From Spirochaetales bacterium (GTDB lineage Bacteria > Spirochaetota > Spirochaetia > DSM-2461): a stretch of DNA of 64,000 nucleotides. Numbering within the stretch: the first letter of the stretch is position 1; each line of letters opens with the position of its first letter. Positions 33,778 through 42,488 of this stretch are shown one piece after another. The position numbers were made by a program, and so were the translations under genes. The notes beneath the pieces are model-generated. The model saw only the letters and a list, made by a program, of their open reading frames with translations. It ran no database searches and was not told where the DNA came from. The stretch is taken from positions 290,219-354,218 of the forward strand of contig JAQQAP010000008.1 in the NCBI GenBank assembly GCA_028533045.1, written 5' to 3'.

Positions 33778-35527
33778 CCCGTACCTCCCGGCTTTCCGCC
33801 TCTTCCAGTCTTTGCAAGTCGTAGATTTCCCGGTAAAAACCGTCACGGCCAATCAGCTCTTCGTGAGTTCCCCGGTCGGCGATGCGCCCCTCCTCCATAA
33901 CGAGGATCAAGTCAGCCTTCTGCAAAGTAGTATAGCGGTGGCTCACGATAATATTGGTTTTGCCCTTCCGGCTCTCCCTAAAATGGTTGAGAATGAACTC
34001 TTCCGTTTTGGTATCCACCGCGGAGAGGGAGTCGTCCAGTATCATAACCTCCCGGTCCAGCATGAGGGCCCGGCTGAGGGCGGTGCGCTGTTTCTGGCCG
34101 CCCGAGAGGGTCACCCCCTTTTCGCCCACCACCGTTTCGTAACCTTGGGGAAAATTCTCCATATCCCGGTCGATGGTAGAGATGCGGGCGGCCTGTTCCA
34201 CCTCTTCCTGAGTCGCGTCGGGCTTACCAAAGGCAATGTTGTTCCGTACCGTATCGGAGAAGAGGAAGGTGGTTTGGGGCACCAGAGAAAAGGCGGAGCG
34301 CAGTTCCTCCAGCTCTATCCGGTGAAGTTCCCGGCCGCCGAAGCTGATTTTGCCCCGGTCCGATTCCAAAAGCCGGGGAAGCAGTTTGATAAGGGTGGTC
34401 TTGCCGCTGCCTGTGGGCCCCAAGATACCCAGGGTCATGCCTTTTTTAATGGTTAAATCTATGTCTTTGAGAACGGGAACCTCCCCGTCGGGGTAGGTGT
34501 AGTTCAAATGGTCCAGAACCAGGTCGCCCGTGGCCCTGCCCGCTTCCGCTTCGGGGTAGTCCCGAATGTCCGCTTCCCTATCCAGGATGGCGTTAATCCT
34601 TTCCAGGGCCACACCGCCCCGCTGGAGCCAGTTCACCACCATTCCCACGCCCATCATGGGCCAAATCAGCATCCCCATATAACTCATGATGGCTACGAAA
34701 TCCCCGGGAGTAATGTTACCCAACAGGACCTGCTTTCCTCCAAATAGGATGAGAAGGAAGGTGATGACTCCCGCAAAAAACATGATGAGCGGATGAAAAA
34801 GCCCCCAGATTCTCACAAGGGCCAGGTTGGCTTTGCGATAGTTTTCGTTGACCTCGCTAAAGCGGGACATGGCGTACTCTTCCCGACGGTAGGTCTGAAT
34901 AAGGCGAAGGCCGGAGAGATTTTCCTGGGCCCGGTCGGAGATATCGGAAAAGCCCGACTGTACGGCCTTGAATCGTTTCCCCAGCATGGGACCGAATCGC
35001 AGGATTAAAAGAGTGACCAGAGGAAGGGGAGTAATAAGTATCCAGGTCAGCCTGGGATAGTTCCCAAAGAGGATAATCAGGATAAACAGGGTCATAAAAA
35101 GGCCGTCCAGAAAGGCAATAAGGGTCATCCCCGTGGCCATGCGCACCGCATTCATATCGTTGGTGGCCCGGGCCATAATGTCCCCGGTCTTCGTGGAGCT
35201 ATAGAAGGAACGGTCCAGGGTGACCAGCCGGTCAAAGAGGCGCCCTCTTAATTCAGCCTCAATCCTCCGGGAGGCGCCGTGAACAAAATGGCGCCACCCC
35301 AGCCGGGAAAGGGCCACGACAAAGGCGACCCCTACCATGAGGAGCATGATCCGCCCTATTTGAGTCTGATCGGTCTCGCCCCGGGAGATCAGATCGATGG
35401 CCCGCTTAAGGAGCTGGGGGATGTAGATGACGCCTCCGTTGGTAATGGCCAGGCAAATAATACCCAGAAAATAACGGAGGGCGTATTTCTTTAAATAGGG
35501 TTTGAGAGAAGCGTACTCTTTAATCAT
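33767..35527 (-). CDS. ABC exporter, half-transporter with degenerate catalytic Glu
   Basis: A 586-residue half-transporter: membrane domain (~15-320), Walker A GPTGSGKTT, consensus signature LSGGQKQR, and Walker B VMILDDSLSAVD in which the catalytic Glu is Asp. In heterodimeric exporters (BmrCD, TM287/288, LmrCD) one ATP site carries exactly this change, paired with an aberrant signature in the other subunit. Here the partner has ISAGQ, so the defects fall in the same composite site. It leads the four-gene operon ending at uxaE. Confidence 0.92.
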   Translation of the reverse strand: MIKEYASLKPYLKKYALRYFLGIICLAITNGGVIYIPQLLKRAIDLISRGETDQTQIGRIMLLMVGVAFVVALSRLGWRHFVHGASRRIEAELRGRLFDRLVTLDRSFYSSTKTGDIMARATNDMNAVRMATGMTLIAFLDGLFMTLFILIILFGNYPRLTWILITPLPLVTLLILRFGPMLGKRFKAVQSGFSDISDRAQENLSGLRLIQTYRREEYAMSRFSEVNENYRKANLALVRIWGLFHPLIMFFAGVITFLLILFGGKQVLLGNITPGDFVAIMSYMGMLIWPMMGVGMVVNWLQRGGVALERINAILDREADIRDYPEAEAGRATGDLVLDHLNYTYPDGEVPVLKDIDLTIKKGMTLGILGPTGSGKTTLIKLLPRLLESDRGKISFGGRELHRIELEELRSAFSLVPQTTFLFSDTVRNNIAFGKPDATQEEVEQAARISTIDRDMENFPQGYETVVGEKGVTLSGGQKQRTALSRALMLDREVMILDDSLSAVDTKTEEFILNHFRESRKGKTNIIVSHRYTTLQKADLILVMEEGRIADRGTHEELIGRDGFYREIYDLQRLEEAESREVRDEQ

Positions 35528-35655
35528 GATTCAATAATAGCTATTTCCCCTATGAAAGGACAGAAAAACTTTACAGAAAACACACAAAAATGCGAGTAAT
35601 TTCCCAAGGAACTTTGTATAATAGTAAGCAAGATTCCGAAGAAAGGACGAAAATA

Positions 35656-36321
35656 ATGAAAAAAATATTTCTGCCCCTGTTATTCTGCCTCACCGCCCTG
35701 CTCTGGGCCGAAGTGGGCTCCATGGACGGCATCGGCTTGAATCTCAACTTCTCCTCCTCCATAGAACGCAACACCGATTCGGACGGAGACAGCGAAACCG
35801 CTTCGGAGTACGATTTCCTTATCCAGCCTACATTCCATTTTAGACCGGACAAGGAGACCGAGTTCGTTCCCTACCTTACCTACGGTATGAATCTGAACCG
35901 TGACGAAGACTCTATTTCCAGTGATATTAACGAAGACAGCTACCGCATGTATCTGGGAGGGGGAACATCCCTCTTCTGGCACTTTCTCAAAACCTGGCGT
36001 ATTGACCTGGTAAGCGGAATGGAAGGGGATCTTCTCTTTGGCCTTGACGAAAAGGGCGACGGCGATGACGATAAAGATTTCTCCGCAGCCTTAAGCTTTG
36101 TGGTTCCCATTGCTATGGACTTCATCATGACAAGAGACCTGACTATCCGTCTGAGCGCGGACCTGATGAAGCTGAGTTTTACCTACGACAAATCGGCCGA
36201 TGATGACGGTAAGGATATTACGATGGAAGCCGCTTCTTCCTTTCCCTTCCTCAATGTCGACGACGACGATATGGCCCTTGTGTCCCTGGCCGCCATCTAC
36301 TGGTTCGGTAACAGAAAATGA
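35656..36321 (+). CDS. Secreted barrel-like protein 1
   Basis: A 221-residue protein from the ATG at 35656, after AAAGGACG; the frame extends upstream but without a signal peptide. Signal peptide KKIFLPLLFCLTALLWAE, then alternating strands such as FLIQPTFHFRP and EFVPYLTYGMNLN, with acidic Asp-rich turns (DGDSE, DGDDD), ending in AAIYWFGNRK. It looks like a small outer-membrane beta-barrel. A TATAAT lies at 35617-35622. Its stop overlaps the next gene at ATGA, and that gene has the same architecture, so the two form a paralogous pair. Confidence 0.65.
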   Translation: MKKIFLPLLFCLTALLWAEVGSMDGIGLNLNFSSSIERNTDSDGDSETASEYDFLIQPTFHFRPDKETEFVPYLTYGMNLNRDEDSISSDINEDSYRMYLGGGTSLFWHFLKTWRIDLVSGMEGDLLFGLDEKGDGDDDKDFSAALSFVVPIAMDFIMTRDLTIRLSADLMKLSFTYDKSADDDGKDITMEAASSFPFLNVDDDDMALVSLAAIYWFGNRK

Positions 36322-37025
36322 GTCGAATAGGACGCTTCATTCCGCTCCTGTTCCTGCTTGTCTTTTCTCTGACGGCAGAAGAAAAGGATCGGAAAATGAC
36401 CGCATTCAGCCTGGAAACCCGGCTGTATAATGAAATGTACAGCTTCGATGAGGGAGGCGCCTACAAGTGGGACGTAACACTCATGCCTACGGTTCACTTT
36501 AAGGCAAAGGGAGGAATGGAATTCGCTCCCTACCTTCTGGGACGGTTTGAAATTGACTCCAACGAAGAAGAAGTGGTCGATACGGATATTATTGACTCCG
36601 ATCTTTACCGCATAAGCCTGGGAGCGGGTGCGGGGTTTTACTGGAACCTCATAGAAACGAAATACTTTAATTTTATCAGCGGCTTTAGTCCTGAATTTCA
36701 GATAATGTTTCCCCAGTGGGGAGGCGATTCTCCTACGGGAGAATACAACTACGATCCCGCCTATGGCGCTTTTGCCACGATGATAGATGTTCCTATGGCT
36801 TTAGAGTTTAAACCTTTTGAGCACCTTAGCTTCCGTATGTGGGTGGAGATGCTCCGCCTGGGCTTTCGTTTGGATGAGGAATATTACAATGACGACCAGA
36901 TTGAGCGTAATCTGACTTTCTTCTCCTACTCCCCCTTCTGGAATGCCGATTGGACGGCAGAAAGCTCGGAAGACTGGATTCCCTACCCTACTCCCATAAG
37001 TTTTTCTTTGATCTGGAGCTTCTAA
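36318..37025 (+). CDS. Secreted barrel-like protein 2
   Basis: A 235-residue paralogue-like neighbour: signal peptide (GRFIPLLFLLVFSLTAEE), then FSLETRLYNEMYSF, VTLMPTVHFKAKGGMEFAPYL, YRISLGAGAGFYWNL (matching YRMYLGGGTSLFWHF in protein 1), and a terminal strand ISFSLIWSF ending in Phe, typical of outer-membrane barrels. ATGA overlap with protein 1. No named family is recognised. Confidence 0.65.
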   Translation: MSRIGRFIPLLFLLVFSLTAEEKDRKMTAFSLETRLYNEMYSFDEGGAYKWDVTLMPTVHFKAKGGMEFAPYLLGRFEIDSNEEEVVDTDIIDSDLYRISLGAGAGFYWNLIETKYFNFISGFSPEFQIMFPQWGGDSPTGEYNYDPAYGAFATMIDVPMALEFKPFEHLSFRMWVEMLRLGFRLDEEYYNDDQIERNLTFFSYSPFWNADWTAESSEDWIPYPTPISFSLIWSF

Positions 37026-37042
37026 CTGCCGAAAATCTAACT

Positions 37043-37573
37043 ATGGTGTCGGCAGATCAAATGAACAGCGAAGGTATTCGTCTCTCCCAATCGGGAAAAT
37101 ACGACAAGGCCCTCCTTGCCTTTAATACGGCTCTGGAAATGGAGCCGGCCAATCCCCGAATCATCTACAACATGGCCCTGGTGTTTATCCGTAAAGAGGA
37201 TTATGCCACGGCGCAGGAGCTTTTAATAAAGGCGATTGACCTGGAGCCGGAGGAAGGGGATTTTCATAACGACTTGGGACTGTGCTACTACCGGAGCGGC
37301 AAGAAGGATGAGGCCCTGGCCGAATATGACCGGGCCCTGGAGCTCAACCCCACCCACAGCACGGCCTGGAACAACCGGGGAGTTTACTATTTCCAAAAGG
37401 AAGATTATCCAAGGGCGGAGGAGTGCTTTCGTACCTCGGTAAACCTGAATCCCGACTGGGAGGACAGCTGGTTTAACCTGCGCGACACCTATGAAATGCT
37501 GGGAGAACGAAAAAAATGGAAAGAAGCCCACAAACGATACAGGGAACTGAGCCGGAACGGCCGGAAGAGCTGA
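37043..37573 (+). CDS. TPR-repeat protein
   Basis: A 176-residue protein built of about four tetratricopeptide repeats (GIRLSQSGKYDKALLAFNTAL, then A-L-x-x-x-x spaced repeats ending NLNPDWEDSWFNL). TPRs mediate protein-protein contacts. The ATG at 37043 is 17 bases past the previous stop; 37061 is an alternative start. It has no signal peptide, so it is probably cytosolic. It may share the barrel-gene transcript. Confidence 0.75.
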   Translation: MVSADQMNSEGIRLSQSGKYDKALLAFNTALEMEPANPRIIYNMALVFIRKEDYATAQELLIKAIDLEPEEGDFHNDLGLCYYRSGKKDEALAEYDRALELNPTHSTAWNNRGVYYFQKEDYPRAEECFRTSVNLNPDWEDSWFNLRDTYEMLGERKKWKEAHKRYRELSRNGRKS

Positions 37574-37785
37574 TAGCCGAGATTTACCGGCAAAAAACGG
37601 AACGCCAACAGGCAGGCCTGACCGGGACACAGGTTATAATGTCTCTCACAACCTGGAAAGTCATCCGGGCCTGGCACCTTTCCCTGGGACAGCTAAAGGG
37701 CACCCTCCCCGATTACATCGGCGAAGACCACGTCTTTGGTCTTGAAGTAATGATAGATAACCGGGACGGCGTAAAGGTGCTGTGA
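37516..37785 (+). CDS. Small hypothetical protein
   Basis: An 89-residue reading frame overlapping the TPR gene by 58 bases. GGGAG lies 8 bases before the ATG. The protein starts basic/polar (PERPEELIAEIYRQKTER) and ends with SLTTWKVIRAWHLSLGQ and an acidic GLEVMIDNRDGVKVL. No family is recognised. It ends 4 bases from the end of apt (convergent). Real coding is likely because the intergenic space would otherwise be 210 bases of open frame, but this is not certain. Confidence 0.5.
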   Translation: MERSPQTIQGTEPERPEELIAEIYRQKTERQQAGLTGTQVIMSLTTWKVIRAWHLSLGQLKGTLPDYIGEDHVFGLEVMIDNRDGVKVL

Positions 37786-37789
37786 AGCC

Positions 37790-38311
37790 CTACTCGGAGT
37801 CGTAGTTAATTAAAGTGGTAACTTCAATCCCTTCCAGTTTCTTTTCATAGCCAAGAAAAGGCAAACCGATTACCCCAAAGATATTCTCTACCCGGGCACC
37901 TCCGTCACGTAGGACACGGGCCGAAGCTTCCAGAGTCCCCCCTGTAGCCAGAAGATCATCAATAAGAAGTACATTCCCTCCCTGGGGAACATCGGACTTG
38001 TGAACCTCTATTTCCGCCTTGCCGTATTCCAGAGAATAGGCTGCTTTAAGAGTCGTACCGGGCAGTTTCCCCGCCTTGCGGATAAGGACGAGGGGAATCC
38101 CCATTTTTTCCGCAAAGGGAGCGGCAAAGATAAAGCCCCGCGATTCAACACCGGCCACGGCGTCGATCTTTTTGTCTCCGTAGAGCTCTACCATTTTATT
38201 GATACAGTAGCTAAAGGCCTCGGGGTTACCGATAACACTGGTAATATCATAGAAACGAATTCCCTTAATGGGAAAATCGGATACTTTACGTATAACTTTG
38301 TCTAAATCCAT
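37790..38311 (-). CDS. apt: Adenine phosphoribosyltransferase
   Basis: A 173-residue purine-salvage enzyme making AMP from adenine and PRPP. Evidence: DFPIKGIRFYDIT (typical Apt start), GVESRGFIFAAPFA, RKAGKLPGTT, and the PRPP motif VLLIDDLLATGGTL. Length is normal. It uses PRPP from the prs product at 5.1 kb. Confidence 0.96.
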   Translation of the reverse strand: MDLDKVIRKVSDFPIKGIRFYDITSVIGNPEAFSYCINKMVELYGDKKIDAVAGVESRGFIFAAPFAEKMGIPLVLIRKAGKLPGTTLKAAYSLEYGKAEIEVHKSDVPQGGNVLLIDDLLATGGTLEASARVLRDGGARVENIFGVIGLPFLGYEKKLEGIEVTTLINYDSE

Positions 38312-38355
38312 AACTGACTCCTGTAGCTCATTTTTATCATAAACGGGAGGAAAAG

Positions 38356-40602
38356 TCAGCCTTGAATTAAGACTTCCGCCACGGCCTTGCTCAGTTCATG
38401 AACCTGATAGGGCTTATGGAGTATGTGTTTAAGCCCTTCGCGGGTCATCTCCTTAAGGTCTTCATCGCGAATCATACCGGAACAAAGAAGGACAGGAACT
38501 TCGGGAACAAGCTTTTGCAGCTCCATAAAACAGTCTTTACCGTTCATTTCGGGCATTATCATATCCAGAAGGATTAAATCGATCTGTTCTGTTTTTTTTT
38601 GAAGAAAATCCAGAGCTTCCCTGCCGTTAACGGTGGTATAAGTTCTGTATCCAAGCCTTTCCAGGGCCATTTTGGCCATAGTGCGAACGGGCTCTTCATC
38701 CTCCACAATCAGTACGGAGCCTTCCCCTCTTACCATTTCTCCCTGAGGAACGGATTCCTCTCGGCGCTCTCCTCTTCCCCGGGGTAGGTAGAGGGTAAAA
38801 ACCGTCCCCTTTCCCACTTCGCTCTCTACTTCAAGACTACCACCGCATTTCTTAACCGTCCCGTACACCGCAGCCAGTCCCAGTCCGGTCCCTTCCCCCT
38901 GTTCTTTTGTCGTAAAAAAGGGTTCGAAAATCTTATCAAGATTCTCCCGGGGGATTCCCCGTCCGCTGTCTCGCACCTCAATAACAAGATAAGAGCCCGG
39001 TTCAAGATCAAAAACCGAATCACGACACTTTTGATAATCCAGTTCCCTATCATAGCTGACGATCTCAATGAACCCCTTACTCTCAATAGCCTGGGAAGCG
39101 TTAATTCCCAAATTAAGAAGGGCGCTCTGAAGGAGAGAGGGATCTCCCGTCACCCGGCTATGGCTTCCTCTCAAATCCGTCTTTAAGTCAATGCGCTTAT
39201 CTATCGTATTAGAGAGTATTTGTACCGTTTCTTTAATAAGGCCGTGCATATCCACCAGGACGGTGGACTTGCCCGATGTTCGCGAAAAGGCCAGAAGCTG
39301 ACTGGCAAGATCGGCGGCCCGGGTGGCGGAGCGGACTATGAGTTCCTGATACTCCCGTCCCCTTGAATCCTCGGGTAGTTCAAGGCCCAGTAAGTCTGCG
39401 GCCCCCATAATCCCCCCAAGAAGATTATTAAAGTCATGGGCGATTCCTCCGGCGAGCTGCCCTATGGCATCCATCTTTTGTGACCGATTTAACTGATGGA
39501 CCAGATGACTCTTCTCTTCATCCCTTTTATGAATAGTTTCCATCATGGAATCAAAGGATTCGGCCAAACGACCTATTTCCCCGTCCCGATAATCAATCCC
39601 GGCGGTAATATCCTCTTCCCCTCCTCCGAATTTTTCCGCCGCTCGGGAGAGCTGTTCTATCTGTAAAACGATAATTCTTTGCCCCGCAAGCCATGCGGTT
39701 CCCAGGGCAAGGAGAAGGGAAAGAAAACTTGTGATAATCAGGCGGGTGAGGATAGAGGTGGCCTGCTTCTGGATGATCTTATAATCCTGTCCCAAAAACA
39801 TGTACATGTAAGGGGTTCCGTCGGGGGTAAGCCTTAAGGGGGTATAGCTAATAAGATAGATCATACCGTCGGAGCTCTCTGTAATAATGGTTCCCGATTT
39901 GTTTTGGGAAGCCGCACTGTACACATCGTCCTTAATCGGGACTCCGAACTGGGTGTTCTCACTGGAGGGATAGCGGAAAATACGGGTCCCCATATAATCG
40001 CTCACGCCAAAAAAACTGTACTGATAATGATCATTATTCTCAAAAAGCTCCTGATAATGATTCAAGCTGACCCCGATAATTATGGCACCTACCGTTCGGC
40101 CGTTCCCATCCAGGACAGCCATACCAAAAGGGAAAATGGCCATTTGAGACTGCTTTCCCACCACATATTCACCGGGGGCAAAACCCTTGGTCTCAATGGC
40201 ATCCCGAAACTGTTTGCGATCACTAAAGTTTAATGTTTTGGATTTTTCATGATTTCTTCCGGCAGCAATAACATCACCATCCAGATCGACCAGAATAGCA
40301 TTGGTATAAATGGGATTGGCATCGAGCAAAGTCGAGAGAAGCACCCGGGACTCTTCCTCTTCCAGAGCTATAATATCGGGGATGGAGGCCACCGTCCGAA
40401 GCAAGGTCGCCGTGGAATCGGTAAGACGCTTTTGCATTTCGGCCACACTCTCCAGTGAGCGGGCCACTTCCTCTTCCGCCCGCTGAATAAATTGCCTTCT
40501 ATAAACCAGCTCCGTTGTAAGAAGAACAAAAAATACCGGCAGAGTAGCCAATAAAACCAGTAAATACAGCTTTTTTCGAATAGAGCCATGAAAGAGTTTC
40601 AT
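38356..40602 (-). CDS. Hybrid sensor histidine kinase with extracytoplasmic sensor and receiver domain
   Basis: A 748-residue membrane kinase. Transmembrane 1 (~10-30), periplasmic dCACHE-like sensor (~35-280; LDANPIYTNAILVDLDGDVI, YRDG), transmembrane 2 (~285-310), HAMP (~315-365), HisKA with His389 in GGIAHDFNN, ATPase (GLGLAAVYG), and a C-terminal receiver with the Asp in LILLDMIMPEMNG. The open frame extends to a TTG at 40638, but that codon is in the -35 of the promoter at 40610-40638, so ATG 40602 is preferred. No Shine-Dalgarno is visible, as for the kinase at 9814. Confidence 0.9.
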   Translation of the reverse strand: MKLFHGSIRKKLYLLVLLATLPVFFVLLTTELVYRRQFIQRAEEEVARSLESVAEMQKRLTDSTATLLRTVASIPDIIALEEEESRVLLSTLLDANPIYTNAILVDLDGDVIAAGRNHEKSKTLNFSDRKQFRDAIETKGFAPGEYVVGKQSQMAIFPFGMAVLDGNGRTVGAIIIGVSLNHYQELFENNDHYQYSFFGVSDYMGTRIFRYPSSENTQFGVPIKDDVYSAASQNKSGTIITESSDGMIYLISYTPLRLTPDGTPYMYMFLGQDYKIIQKQATSILTRLIITSFLSLLLALGTAWLAGQRIIVLQIEQLSRAAEKFGGGEEDITAGIDYRDGEIGRLAESFDSMMETIHKRDEEKSHLVHQLNRSQKMDAIGQLAGGIAHDFNNLLGGIMGAADLLGLELPEDSRGREYQELIVRSATRAADLASQLLAFSRTSGKSTVLVDMHGLIKETVQILSNTIDKRIDLKTDLRGSHSRVTGDPSLLQSALLNLGINASQAIESKGFIEIVSYDRELDYQKCRDSVFDLEPGSYLVIEVRDSGRGIPRENLDKIFEPFFTTKEQGEGTGLGLAAVYGTVKKCGGSLEVESEVGKGTVFTLYLPRGRGERREESVPQGEMVRGEGSVLIVEDEEPVRTMAKMALERLGYRTYTTVNGREALDFLQKKTEQIDLILLDMIMPEMNGKDCFMELQKLVPEVPVLLCSGMIRDEDLKEMTREGLKHILHKPYQVHELSKAVAEVLIQG

Positions 40603-40609
40603 ATAAAAA

Positions 40610-40638
40610 ATTATAGAACAATGTTTAGGGGATAGCAA
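40610..40638 (-). promoter_or_regulatory. Promoter of the hybrid histidine kinase
   Basis: Minus strand TTGCTA (40633-40638), a 17-base spacer and TATAAT (40610-40615). Transcription should begin at about 40603, essentially at the ATG. Confidence 0.55.
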
Positions 40639-40654
40639 AAAATATAAGAAACAG

Positions 40655-40660
40655 TATAAT
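40655..40660 (+). promoter_or_regulatory. -10 box of the divergent lipoprotein gene
   Basis: TATAAT ends 11 bases before the ATG at 40672. No good -35 is visible. Confidence 0.35.
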
Positions 40661-40671
40661 CATTATTTACC

Positions 40672-41493
40672 ATGAGAAAGATTTTTATTAAAGGCGCCTT
40701 AATTCTTGGTGCTATATTATTTAGCTCCTGTAGGCCTACGGTTATGACGGTCAATGCTCCCTGGAATAGTGAGATAAAAAAAGAGCTGGAAACAATGATA
40801 GAAGATGTCCTGGTAAGCTATGGAGAACAGGAAGTCAACTTTAACGAAGATGTCTACTATGTCATCCTGGACCGGGAACTGGAGCTTGAGGAGAAGGATG
40901 CTCTGGAAAAAACGATGAACACTCTTATGGAGGGGAGCGAATTTAGCAATGCCCCTCTCTTCCTCAAGTGTATAATAACGGAAACGGACCGGGACATTCT
41001 TGAATTACTGGAAATAGAAAAGGGTCAGGAATTCATCTACCACTTTTCCGAAGCGGCCCCGGGTATCATCAGCTATACCATAGATGAGCGAACCTATTAC
41101 GAGACAGGAGTCATCCTCAATATTAGCGATGATGTGGCCAACCTGGAATATGAGTACGAAGTCCCTCTTAAAAAAGAGAATGTCTATAAGGGACTCCTGG
41201 ACACCCTAGAGGCCATGGGGCCCATGAGTGCCGGCTTCGACCTTTTTCTTTCCGACGGGAGCAAAGACATCTTCCTGGGAAACGTCCTGGAAGAAGTGGG
41301 GAATGAATACTTCATCTATGTCGATTCACTGGGCTATTCAGACTATGACCCTTACGATTTTTTCGGAGAGGGGCCTGATGTATGGAGTTGGCAAAAAGAT
41401 TTCCTGGAAGAAACAGGGTATAGCAATACCTTTATCAAGGGACTTTTCTACCCCAACCTGACCGCCTCTGTCGAATCGTACGAGTTGCCCTAA
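40672..41493 (+). CDS. Lipoprotein of unknown function
   Basis: A 273-residue lipoprotein: short basic start, hydrophobic core, lipobox LFSSC (Cys20), then a mixed alpha/beta protein with acidic helices (ELELEEKDALEKTM) and strands such as EFIYHFSEAAPGIISYTI. No named domain. It lies 8 bases before the first cNMP-GGDEF gene and is likely co-transcribed with both, so it may be an envelope sensor or output for that pair (inference). Confidence 0.7.
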   Translation: MRKIFIKGALILGAILFSSCRPTVMTVNAPWNSEIKKELETMIEDVLVSYGEQEVNFNEDVYYVILDRELELEEKDALEKTMNTLMEGSEFSNAPLFLKCIITETDRDILELLEIEKGQEFIYHFSEAAPGIISYTIDERTYYETGVILNISDDVANLEYEYEVPLKKENVYKGLLDTLEAMGPMSAGFDLFLSDGSKDIFLGNVLEEVGNEYFIYVDSLGYSDYDPYDFFGEGPDVWSWQKDFLEETGYSNTFIKGLFYPNLTASVESYELP

Positions 41494-41501
41494 GAAAATC
41501 A

Positions 41502-42488
41502 ATGTTAGATCTACTCAAACAAATAGACCTGTTCTCCCGACTAAGCTCCCGGGAACTGGAAGTGATTGCCTCCTTTTGCGAATACATAGACCTTGAAGAA
41601 GGGGAGAGACTCTTTGCCGAAGGCGACCGGGGAGATGCCCTTTATATTGTTAAGACTGGCGAAATCGTGGTTCAGAAAGTGGCGGAATACTCGGAGGGGC
41701 CCGATACCCAACTGGCTCGTTATATACCGGGCAATAGTTTGGGAGAGCTGGACCTTTTTAACGGAGAACCTCGCCAAGCCGATGCTTTGGCCAGCACCGA
41801 CACAACCGTACTGAGATTCCCCGGAAGAGACAGGGATTTCTCCTCATTTCTTGAATCCCAACCTCTTATCGCCGCCCAGGTCCTCCACCGGATGCTGGTT
41901 CTTGTATCGGACCGTATACGCAGTGCCAATGATCTGGTCAAAGAGAACTCCCCCCTGGTTCAGGAGCTCAAGAAACAGGTCTACCGGGATAAACTGACCG
42001 GGATCTACAATCAGAGCTATCTGACGGAGACCCTGCAGGAACATATAAACAAGTCGGGCACTCCCTTTACGGTCCTCATTTCCAAACCGGATAACTTCAA
42101 AGAGCTAAATGATAATTACGGCCATGAAGCGGGGGACAAGGCCATTTGCCTCATGGCCCGGGAACTGCGGGACTTCATTGGCGATGATAGCCGTACGGTC
42201 CGTTACAAGGGAAATGCCATGGCGGTAATCCTCTACAGCGCTAACCGCAAGGAAGCCTATGTTAAAGCTGGTGAAATCCAAAGTTTTATTCACTCACTTG
42301 ACCTCTCCTCTCTAACCGGCACAGACCAGTTCAAATTGACGGCCAGCGTAGGTATCGGGATCTACCCCACTCACAATCAAAAGGTAGAAGAACTCCTGAC
42401 TATGATTCACGAACTCCCCCTTATGGGACGTAAAAGAGGGGGAGAGAAGATTCTGGCCTATAAAAAAAGGAGTAAGGAAAATGATTAA
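41502..42488 (+). CDS. Cyclic-nucleotide-binding domain plus degenerate GGDEF domain
   Basis: A 328-residue protein: cNMP-binding fold (1-135; FAEGDRGDALYIV, PGNSLGELDLFNGEPRQADA), a helix linker, and a GGDEF-like domain (165-325). The active loop is KGNAM (236-240), not GGDEF, so synthase activity is not expected. The nucleotide-binding Asp region ISKPDNFKELND is also changed. It overlaps the next gene by 8 bases. The next gene has the same architecture with an intact site, so this one may act as a regulatory partner or c-di-GMP/GTP sensor. Confidence 0.85.
   Translation: MLDLLKQIDLFSRLSSRELEVIASFCEYIDLEEGERLFAEGDRGDALYIVKTGEIVVQKVAEYSEGPDTQLARYIPGNSLGELDLFNGEPRQADALASTDTTVLRFPGRDRDFSSFLESQPLIAAQVLHRMLVLVSDRIRSANDLVKENSPLVQELKKQVYRDKLTGIYNQSYLTETLQEHINKSGTPFTVLISKPDNFKELNDNYGHEAGDKAICLMARELRDFIGDDSRTVRYKGNAMAVILYSANRKEAYVKAGEIQSFIHSLDLSSLTGTDQFKLTASVGIGIYPTHNQKVEELLTMIHELPLMGRKRGGEKILAYKKRSKEND

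Noticed and set aside
40603..40638. TTG start of the hybrid kinase at 40638
   Set aside because: The codon lies in the -35 box of a 17-spaced promoter, so it would not be transcribed.
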